Shown here piece after piece: positions 53,774 through 61,990 of a stretch of 64,000 nucleotides of DNA; position 1 is the stretch's first letter; each line of letters opens with the position of its first letter. The DNA lies in contig NIOE01000006.1 in assembly GCA_002205125.1 (NCBI GenBank), positions 186,001 to 250,000 of the forward strand. The letters are read 5' to 3'. The stretch comes from Roseateles noduli. GTDB taxonomy: Bacteria > Pseudomonadota > Gammaproteobacteria > Burkholderiales > Burkholderiaceae_C. Made by a program: the position numbers and the translations under genes. The notes under the pieces were generated by a model. It worked only from the letters and a program-made list of their open reading frames with translations. It was not told the DNA's origin and did no database searches.

Positions 53774-55840
53774 ATGCATCCGATCTCCGCCGCGCGCCGC
53801 TGCGCGCTGTCGTTCGCCCTCGCGCTGGCCGGCCTGCACGGCGCGGCCTTCGCGCAACCCGCGCCCGCACCCGCGTCCGTGCCTCCGGAGGTCTTCTTCA
53901 AGGAGGCCACGTTGCTGGAGGCCAAGCTCTCGCCCACCGGCAAGCGGCTGGCCATCGCCGCGCCCGGCGCCGCCGGTCGGCGCGTCGGCCTCTACGTGTT
54001 CGAGCTGGGCGCCAAGATCGAGGCCCGCCGCGTCGTCCAGTTCAGCAACGACGACGTCGGCACCTTCCAATGGGTCAACGACGACAAGCTGGTCTTCTCC
54101 GCCACCGACCGCCGCATCGCCTCCGGCACCCACTACCAGGCCAGCGGACTCTTCTCGGTCGCCGCCGACGGCTCCGGCGTGCGCCAGATCGTCCAGCGCG
54201 ACAGCGACGGCGAAGGCGAACGCAAGGCCTTCGGCGGCGCGCTGACCTTCAACCATGTCCTGCTCGGCGTGCCGTTCCCCCATGCGGGCGAACCCGGCAA
54301 CCGCGTGCTGGTCGGCCGCTACGGCCTCAACCGCTCCAACAACACCAGCGCCTACACACCGTTCTGGCTCAACATCGACACGGGCCGCGCGCAGGCGGCC
54401 ACCTTCGACGAGCCGCGCGGCGCGTACCGCTTCCTCTTCGACAGCCACGGCGAGGCCCGCGTCGTCCTGACCGAGCAGGAGAACGTGCGCACCGCCTACT
54501 GGCGCGCCCCCGGCGAGAAGACCTGGACCGAGATCACCCGCGGCGACCTGCTGGGCCTGCCCTTCGTGCCCGTCGCGGTGGACGACGGCGGCCGCCTGTT
54601 CGTCGAGCGCCTCGAAGGCCCGCAACGCTATACCGTGCTGACCCGTTTCGACTTCCAGACGAAGCAGCCCGAGCCGCGCGCCCTGCTGAGCACGCCGGGC
54701 TTCGATCCGGAGCCGCAGGTGATCCTCGACGCGGGTCGCACCGTCGGCATCCGCTACCAGACCGACGCCTCGGCCACTGCCTGGTTCGATCCCGCGATGC
54801 GCGAGTTCCAGAAGCAGGTCGACGCCCGTTTCACCGAGGGCGTCAACGACGTCCAGTGCGCCCGCTGCGGCAAGCCCGACATGGTCGCGCTGGTGCGCAA
54901 CTACTCGGACCGCGATCCCGGCTCGTACTGGGTGTATCGCGCCGCCGCGCCAGAGTCGGAGCGCTGGTCAGCCGTCGGCCCGCAGCATCCGGACGTGGAT
55001 CCGCGCACCATGGCCGGGCAGGAGCTGCATCGCATCAAGGCCCGCGACGGGGTGGAAGTGCCGGTGTGGCTGACCTTGCCCCACGGCGTCGCCCCGGGCA
55101 AGCCCGCGCCGGCGGTGGTGCTGGTGCACGGCGGACCGTTCGTGCGCGGCCGCGTCTGGGACTGGGACGAGACGGCGCAGTTCCTGGCCTCGCGCGGCTA
55201 TCTGGTGATCGAACCGGAGTTCCGCGGCAGCCAGGGCTATGGCGACCGGCATTTCCGCGCCGGCTACAAGCAGTGGGGTCAGGCCATGCAGGACGACGTC
55301 GCGGACGCCCTGCGCTGGGCGCAGTCCAAGAAGCTCGCCACGGACCGCGCCTGCATCTTCGGCAGCAGCTATGGCGGCTACAGCACGCTGATGGGGCTGG
55401 CCAAAGACGGCGACCTCTACCGCTGCGGCATCGCTTCGGCCGGTCCCACCGACCTGATGCTGCTGCTCAAGGGCGATCGCTGGGTCGACGACGACCTCGG
55501 CAGTTCGTACCGGACCTTCCAGGCACCCACGGAGATCGGCGATCCGGTGAAGGATGCCGACATGCTGAAGGCCAATTCGCCGGTGCTGCTGGCCGACCGG
55601 ATCCGCGCGCCGCTGATGCTGGTCTACGGCGAACGCGACCGCCGCGTGCCGATCGAGCACGGCGAGCGCATGCGCGACGCGCTGATCAAGGCCGGCCGCC
55701 CGCCGGAGTGGGTCACCTACCGCGGTGAAGGCCACGGCTTCGGCAACCTCGAGAACAGCGTCGACTTCGCCAAGCGCCTCGAAGCCTTCCTCGCGAAGAA
55801 CCTGAAGGACGCGCCGGCGGCGCAACAGGGCGGGCAGTAA
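53774..55840 (+). CDS. Exported S9 family (prolyl-oligopeptidase-like) peptidase
   Basis: A 688-residue serine peptidase. A signal peptide (about 1-27, ending AAFAQ) is followed by a beta-propeller-like region (about 35-410) and an alpha/beta-hydrolase domain (about 430-680). The nucleophile is Ser532 in FGSSYGGYS, the Asp lies in YGERDRRVP and the His in YRGEGHGF. It probably degrades oligopeptides or dipeptidyl substrates in the periplasm. A GGGAG ribosome-binding site supports the ATG at 53774; longer frames run into the divergent promoter. A Cys pair (CARCGK, about 358-363) in the propeller could form a disulfide. Confidence 0.93.
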   Translation: MHPISAARRCALSFALALAGLHGAAFAQPAPAPASVPPEVFFKEATLLEAKLSPTGKRLAIAAPGAAGRRVGLYVFELGAKIEARRVVQFSNDDVGTFQWVNDDKLVFSATDRRIASGTHYQASGLFSVAADGSGVRQIVQRDSDGEGERKAFGGALTFNHVLLGVPFPHAGEPGNRVLVGRYGLNRSNNTSAYTPFWLNIDTGRAQAATFDEPRGAYRFLFDSHGEARVVLTEQENVRTAYWRAPGEKTWTEITRGDLLGLPFVPVAVDDGGRLFVERLEGPQRYTVLTRFDFQTKQPEPRALLSTPGFDPEPQVILDAGRTVGIRYQTDASATAWFDPAMREFQKQVDARFTEGVNDVQCARCGKPDMVALVRNYSDRDPGSYWVYRAAAPESERWSAVGPQHPDVDPRTMAGQELHRIKARDGVEVPVWLTLPHGVAPGKPAPAVVLVHGGPFVRGRVWDWDETAQFLASRGYLVIEPEFRGSQGYGDRHFRAGYKQWGQAMQDDVADALRWAQSKKLATDRACIFGSSYGGYSTLMGLAKDGDLYRCGIASAGPTDLMLLLKGDRWVDDDLGSSYRTFQAPTEIGDPVKDADMLKANSPVLLADRIRAPLMLVYGERDRRVPIEHGERMRDALIKAGRPPEWVTYRGEGHGFGNLENSVDFAKRLEAFLAKNLKDAPAAQQGGQ

Positions 55841-55855
55841 GCCGGGCAATGAAGC

Positions 55856-55878
55856 GGCGGAGGCCTCAGTCCTCCGCC
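55856..55878. terminator. Hairpin between convergent S9 peptidase and LysR genes
   Basis: An 8-bp stem GGCGGAGG/CCTCCGCC with a 7-base loop spans the end of the LysR gene and the space after the S9 peptidase gene. There is no T-run, so bidirectional termination is only possible. Confidence 0.35.
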
Positions 55879-56729
55879 TGCACGCAGCCCAGCATCGCCG
55901 CCACCAGCGTGGCGGCCTGCCGCTCGCGCAGGCAGTAGAGGTACTCGCGCACCAGCGGCATGTCCTGCTCGAAGGGCAGGGCGATCAGATCCGGATGCCG
56001 ACCCGTCTCGTGCGCGGCGAAGATGCTGAGCCCCAGCCCGCGCACCACCGCCTCGCGCAGCGCCTCCCGGCTGGCGATCTCCATCTGCGCCTTCGGGCGC
56101 ACAGCCGCGCCGTCGAGTGCCTGCTCGCTCAGCGTGCGCGTCATCGAGCCGCGTTCGCGCACCAGCAGCGTCTCCCCGGCCAGCGCCGCCAGCGGCACCG
56201 CCGCGCGCCGCGCCAGCGCGTGGCCGCGCGGCAGCAGCAGCACCAGCGGATCCGCGCCCAGCTCCACGCGGTGCAGCCGCGCGTCCTCCTCCAGGTGGCT
56301 GGAGGTCGCCAGGTCCACCTCATAGGCCAGCAGCGCATCCACCATCTGCCGTGAATTGCCGGCCGAGATGCTCAGGTCCACGAGCGGGTGCCGCGTCCTG
56401 AAACGCTGCGCCAGCGTCAGCGTGTAGTACGGCGCCGTCGCGCCCAGCCGCAGCGTGCCGCCGCGCAGCTCGGCCGAGTCGCGCAACGCGAACTCGATGT
56501 CCAGCTCCTGCTGCAGCAGCGCGTCCACCTGCGGCATCAGCCGCCGGCCCGCGTCGCTCAGGCTCAGCCGGCCGCCGCCGCGGTGGAACAGCTCCACCCC
56601 GTACTGCTCCTCCAGCGCGCGGATCTGCGTCGTCACCGTCGGCTGGGACAGCCCCAGCTGCTTCGCCGCGCCGGTGATCGACCCCAGCCGCGCCACGGCG
56701 AAGAAGGCCTTCAGCTGGTTCACGAGCAC
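55866..56729 (-). CDS. LysR-family regulator, divergent from the phosphonate-type importer
   Basis: A 287-residue LysR regulator. The helix-turn-helix is MLVNQLKAFFAVARLGSITGAAKQLGLSQPTVTTQIRALE and the effector domain runs from about 90. It is divergent from the 2-aminoethylphosphonate-type importer genes (56846 onward), with 116 bases between them, and LysR genes in this position commonly control such importers. The divergent region holds the palindromes ACCG-N4-CGGT (56754-56765) and ATGACATATGCCAT (56790-56803). Confidence 0.92.
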   Translation of the reverse strand: MLVNQLKAFFAVARLGSITGAAKQLGLSQPTVTTQIRALEEQYGVELFHRGGGRLSLSDAGRRLMPQVDALLQQELDIEFALRDSAELRGGTLRLGATAPYYTLTLAQRFRTRHPLVDLSISAGNSRQMVDALLAYEVDLATSSHLEEDARLHRVELGADPLVLLLPRGHALARRAAVPLAALAGETLLVRERGSMTRTLSEQALDGAAVRPKAQMEIASREALREAVVRGLGLSIFAAHETGRHPDLIALPFEQDMPLVREYLYCLRERQAATLVAAMLGCVQAED

Positions 56730-56753
56730 GACGGATCCCCCAAATCGGCCAAT

Positions 56754-56803
56754 ACCGGTTTCGGTGAACTTGGGAGCTCTGACGCGTCAATGACATATGC
56801 CAT
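56754..56803. promoter_or_regulatory. Candidate LysR operators in the divergent phosphonate promoter region
   Basis: A perfect ACCG-GTTT-CGGT palindrome (56754-56765) and a 14-base near-palindrome centred on CATATG (56790-56803, 12 of 14 symmetric) lie between the LysR start and the binding-protein start. A TACAGT hexamer (56807-56812) could be the -10 for the plus-strand genes. No good -35 is visible, as expected for an activator-dependent promoter. Confidence 0.4.
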
Positions 56804-56845
56804 TCCTACAGTGTCCCCCATCGACCACCGCCCGCTGGAGCGCCC

Positions 56846-57928
56846 ATGCCGATCACCTCCCTGTCGACCACCCGGTCTAGCCCCCTGTCCACCGTCCTGC
56901 ACGCCGCCGCGGCGCTGGCCCTGGCCGCGATCGCCGCGCTCACCAGCCCCGAGGTGCATGCGCAGGCGACCCCCGGCAAGACCGAGCTGCTGGTCTACAG
57001 CGCCCTCGAAGCCGACCAGATCAAGGCCTACAAGACCGCCTTCGAGCAGGACCACCCCGCCATCGAGCTGAAGTTCGTCCGCGAGTCCACCGGCATCGTC
57101 ACCGCCCGGCTGCTGGCCGAGAAGGCCAATCCGCAGGCCGACGTGGTCTGGGGCCTGGCCGCGACCTCGCTGATGCTGCTCGACAAGGAAGGCATGCTCG
57201 CGCCGTACGCGCCCAAGGGGCTGGAGCAGGTCCGCGCCACCATGCGCGACCCGCGCCCGCAGCCGACCTGGGTCGGCATGGACCTGTGGTCCTCGGCCGT
57301 GTGCTTCAACACCGCGGAGGCAGCCAAGCGCAGCCTGCCCAAACCGACCTCCTGGAACGACCTGACCCAGCCCGTCTACAAGGGCCTGCTGACGATGCCG
57401 CATCCGGCCTCCAGCGGCACCGGCTACCTGATGGTCTCCGCGTGGCTGCAGATGATGGGCGAGGCCAAGGGCTGGGCCTTCATGGACGCGCTCCACCAGA
57501 ACATGGGCGTCTACACGCACAGCGGCTCCAAGCCCTGCCGCCAGGCCGGCGCCGGCGAGTTTCCGGTCGGCCTGTCCTTCGAGTACCGCGCCAACAAGAC
57601 CAAGAAGGAAGGCGCGCCCATCGACATCGTCTTCCCGAAGGAAGGCCTGGGCTGGGACGTCGAGGCCACCGCCGTCATGAAGACGACGAAGAAGCTGGAC
57701 GCCGCCAAGGCGCTGGCCGACTGGTCCGTGACGCGCAAGGCCAACGAGCTCTATGCGAAGAACTTCGCCGTGCTGGCGCTGCCGTCGGTGCAGGAGCAAC
57801 TGGAGTACGTGCCGTCCGACCTCGACAAGCTGCTGGCGAAGAACGACTTCAACTGGGCCGCCGCCAACCGCGACCGCATCCTCGCCGAGTGGTCGCGCCG
57901 CTACGAGGCCAAGGCCGAGAAGAAGTGA
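56846..57928 (+). CDS. phnS: 2-aminoethylphosphonate-type ABC transporter binding protein
   Basis: A 360-residue periplasmic binding protein of the family annotated as putative 2-aminoethylphosphonate receptor (a relative of ferric-iron/putrescine binding proteins). The signal peptide spans about 1-38 (EVHAQ). The mature part starts ELLVYSALEADQIKAYKTAF and includes VRESTGIVTARLLAEKANPQADVVWG and SWNDLTQPVYKGLLTMPHPASSGTGY. It heads an operon with an ATPase, a fused permease and an FAD oxidoreductase. The ligand assignment rests on family and neighbours. Confidence 0.88.
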   Translation: MPITSLSTTRSSPLSTVLHAAAALALAAIAALTSPEVHAQATPGKTELLVYSALEADQIKAYKTAFEQDHPAIELKFVRESTGIVTARLLAEKANPQADVVWGLAATSLMLLDKEGMLAPYAPKGLEQVRATMRDPRPQPTWVGMDLWSSAVCFNTAEAAKRSLPKPTSWNDLTQPVYKGLLTMPHPASSGTGYLMVSAWLQMMGEAKGWAFMDALHQNMGVYTHSGSKPCRQAGAGEFPVGLSFEYRANKTKKEGAPIDIVFPKEGLGWDVEATAVMKTTKKLDAAKALADWSVTRKANELYAKNFAVLALPSVQEQLEYVPSDLDKLLAKNDFNWAAANRDRILAEWSRRYEAKAEKK

Positions 57929-57992
57929 TCCGAGAGTGAGCCGCGAGTGAGCCGCCAGTGATTCGACCTTGAGCCCGAGACCGGACCTTCCC

Positions 57993-59059
<1,067 letters not shown>

Positions 59060-59063
<4 letters not shown>

Positions 59064-60784
59064 GCCTGGTGTTCGACGACGCGGCCAAGGTGCCGCAGAT
59101 CCCGCTCCCTCGCCCGCTTCGCGGGCAATTCGAAGCCTGGTTGCTGCGCGCGCTGCTGGCCGTCGGGCTCGTCGTGCTGGCCGTGATCATCCTGCTGCCG
59201 CTGGTGTCGCTGCTCGCGCAGAGCGTGCTCGACGGGCAGGGCCGATTCGTCGGTGCCTCGCATTTCGTCGCCTACTTCTCCACCGGCCGGTGGAGCGCGC
59301 TGTGGCACAGCGTCTCGCTGTCGGCCGTCTCCGCCGTCGTCTGCGTCGCGCTCGCCTACGGCTACGCCTGGGCGCTGACGCACACCGCCTTGCCGGCGAA
59401 GGGCCTGTGGCGCGCGCTGGCGCTGCTGCCGCTGCTCGCGCCGTCCCTGCTGGCCGCCATCGGGCTGGTCTACGCCTTCGGCAACCAGGGCCTGCTGAAG
59501 GCGACGATGCAGGCCGTCGGCGTCGACAGCATCTACGGACCCGCCGGCATCGTGCTGGGCTCGGTGCTGTGGACCTTCCCGCACGCGATGCTGATCCTCG
59601 TCACCACGCTGTCCAGCAGCGACGCGCGCACCATCGAAGCCGCGCGCTGCCTGGGCGCCGGCGGCTGGCGCGTGTTCCGCACCGTGACGCTGCCGGCCAG
59701 CCGCTACGGGCTGCTGATCTCCGCGGTGGTCGTGTTCGTGCTGGTGCTGACCGACTTCGGCGTGCCCAAGGTCGTCGGCGGGCAGACCGCGATGCTGGCC
59801 ACCGACATCTACAAGGAAGTCGTCGGCCAGCAGCGCCTGGACCGCGGCGCCGTCGTCGCCCTGCTGCTGCTGTTGCCGGCGCTGGGCGCCTTCGTGCTGG
59901 AGCAGCGTCTGCGCGCCCGCCAGCGCGCGGTGCTGAGCCTGCGGGCCGTTCCGCACGTGCCGGCGCCGAGCACGGTGCGCGACCTCGGCGCGCTGCTGTA
60001 CTGCGCGCTGATCGCGACGGCGCTGGTCGGCGTCTTCGGCATCGCGGTGTATGCGTCGTTCGCGCAGTACTGGCCGTACCAGCTGGCGCCGACGCTGGCC
60101 CATTACCAGTTCGACATGAGCGACGGCGGCGGCTGGGCCAGCTACGGGAACTCGCTGAGACTGGCGGCATGGACGGCGCTCGCCGGCGCGGGCCTGAGCT
60201 TCGTGCTCGCGTGGCTGGTCGACAAGCCGCGCGGCTTCGTCGCGGCGCGCGGGCTGCTCAACGCGTTGGCGACGCTGCCGATGGCGGTGCCGGGTCTTGC
60301 GCTCGGTCTGGGCTACATCCTGTTCTTCAACGCGCCGTGGAACCCGCTGCGCGGCTGGTACGGCGGACTCGGCCTGCTGGTGCTGTGCACGGTGGCGCAT
60401 TACTACTCGGTCGCGCATCTGACGCAGCTCGGCGCGCTGCGACAGCTCGATCCGGAATACGAGCGCGTCGCGGAGTCGCTCGGCCTGCCGTTCTGGACGC
60501 ACCTGCGCCGCGTGCACCTGCCCATCGCGATCCCGACGCTGGTGCAGGTGGCGGGCTACTTCTTCGTCAGCGCGCTCACGACGGTGTCGGCGGTGGTGTT
60601 CCTGTACTCGCCCGATACCGCGCTGGCCGCGATCGCGGTGCTCGCGATGGACGACGCCGGGGACACCGCGCCGGCCGCGGCGATGGCCACGCTGCTGTTC
60701 GTCACCGCGGCGGCGGGGCGCGGCGTCATCGGGCTGGTCGGGCATGTGCTCATCCAGCGCACGCAGCGGTGGCGCGCCAGATAG
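59060..60784 (+). CDS. 2-aminoethylphosphonate-type ABC transporter fused permease
   Basis: A 574-residue permease made of two fused halves, each with about six transmembrane helices and an EAA loop (EAARCLGAGGWRVFRTVTLP in the first half and RVAESLGLPFWTHLRRVHLP in the second). This duplicated layout is typical of the PhnU/FbpB-type permeases of this importer family. The GTG start overlaps the phnT stop. It forms the channel for the binding protein encoded at 56846. Confidence 0.9.
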
Positions 60785-60791
60785 GACCCTC

Positions 60792-61904
60792 ATGAACTGT
60801 GACCTCCTCGTGGTCGGCGCCGGCGTCGTCGGCCTGGCCCATGCCTGGGCCGGCGCGAAGCGCGGCTGGCGCGTCGTCGTCGTCGAGCGCGACGCGGCCT
60901 GCATCGGCGCGTCGATCCGCAACTTCGGCTTCGTGACCGTGACCGGGCAGCAGCGCGGCGCGCACTGGCGGCGCGCGCGCCGGTCGCGCGATCTCTGGGC
61001 CGAGCTCGCGCCCCAGGCCGGCCTGCGCATCGAGCACGCCGGGCTGCTCCTGGCCGCGCGTTGCGTCGAGTCGGAGGCCCTCCTGGACGCCTTCCTCGCC
61101 ACGGAGATGGGCGAGGGCTGCGAGCGGGTCGACGCCGCGCAGGCGACGGCGCGTCAGCCCGGCCTGCGCGGCGACGGCCTGCGCGGCGCGCTGGTCAGCC
61201 CGCACGAGCTGCGCGTCGAATCGCGCGACGCGATCCCGCGCATCGCCGCGTGGCTGGCGGAGCGGCACGGCGTCGAGTTCCGCTTCGGCGAGTCGGTGCT
61301 GGCGGTCGAGGCTCCGCACGTGCGCACGTCCCGTGCGAGCTACCGCGCCGAACGCGTGGCGGTCTGCTCGGGGGCGGAGCTGCACGGTCTCTTCGCCGAC
61401 CGCTGGACGCCGCATGCGCTGTCGCTGTGCCAGCTGCAGATGCTGCGCGTGCGGCCGCCGTCGGGCTTCCGGCTGAACGCCGCGCTGATGGCCGACCTGA
61501 GCCTGGTGCGGTATGAGGGCTACGCGGCGCTGCCCGAAGCGCAGCCGCTGCTGCGCCGCCTGTCCGCCGAGCGCCGCGACGCGCTGGCCCACGGCATCCA
61601 CCTGATCGCGGTGCAGAGCGCCGACGGCACGCTGGTCGTCGGTGACTCCCACCACTACGGCCCGGTGCTGCCGCCGTTCGCGAGCGAGGCGGTGGACCGG
61701 CTGATCCTCGACGAGCTGCATCGTCAACTCGCGCTGCCGTCGCTGGAGGTGGTCGAGCGCTGGACCGGCGTCTATCCGGTCAGCGCCTCGGCGCCTTGCC
61801 TCGTCGAGGCGCCGGACGAGCGCACGCGGCTGGTGATGGTCACCAGCGGCACCGGCGCGAGCACCGCTTTCGGACTGGCGGAAGAGGTGCTCGCGGGCTG
61901 GTGA
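60792..61904 (+). CDS. FAD-dependent oxidoreductase, phosphonate-linked (TIGR03364-like)
   Basis: A 370-residue DAO-fold flavoprotein. The FAD motif VVGAGVVGLAHAWA (about 6-19) and the C-terminal VMVTSGTGASTAFGLAEEVL block match the FAD oxidoreductase group repeatedly found beside 2-aminoethylphosphonate transport and breakdown genes. Members oxidise amino- or N-methylated phosphonates. ASIRNFGFVTVTGQQRG follows the FAD site. It begins 7 bases after the permease gene. No PhnW transaminase, PhnX or PhnZ gene is in the window, so the downstream route is not visible. Confidence 0.88.
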   Translation: MNCDLLVVGAGVVGLAHAWAGAKRGWRVVVVERDAACIGASIRNFGFVTVTGQQRGAHWRRARRSRDLWAELAPQAGLRIEHAGLLLAARCVESEALLDAFLATEMGEGCERVDAAQATARQPGLRGDGLRGALVSPHELRVESRDAIPRIAAWLAERHGVEFRFGESVLAVEAPHVRTSRASYRAERVAVCSGAELHGLFADRWTPHALSLCQLQMLRVRPPSGFRLNAALMADLSLVRYEGYAALPEAQPLLRRLSAERRDALAHGIHLIAVQSADGTLVVGDSHHYGPVLPPFASEAVDRLILDELHRQLALPSLEVVERWTGVYPVSASAPCLVEAPDERTRLVMVTSGTGASTAFGLAEEVLAGW

Positions 61905-61944
61905 AGGCCTGCGCACTGCCACCGCCGCTGGCCCTCACCCCCCG

Positions 61945-61969
61945 CCCTCTCCCGCGGTGCGGGAGAGGG
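61945..61969. repeat. REP-like palindrome after the FAD oxidoreductase gene
   Basis: A perfect 11-bp stem CCCTCTCCCGC/GCGGGAGAGGG with a 3-base loop lies between two convergent genes. CCCTCTCCC...GGGAGAGGG palindromes are a common intergenic repeat class in proteobacterial genomes and may also act as a bidirectional 3' end. Confidence 0.7.
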
Positions 61970-61990
61970 GGCCGCCGCCACCGCGCTTCT

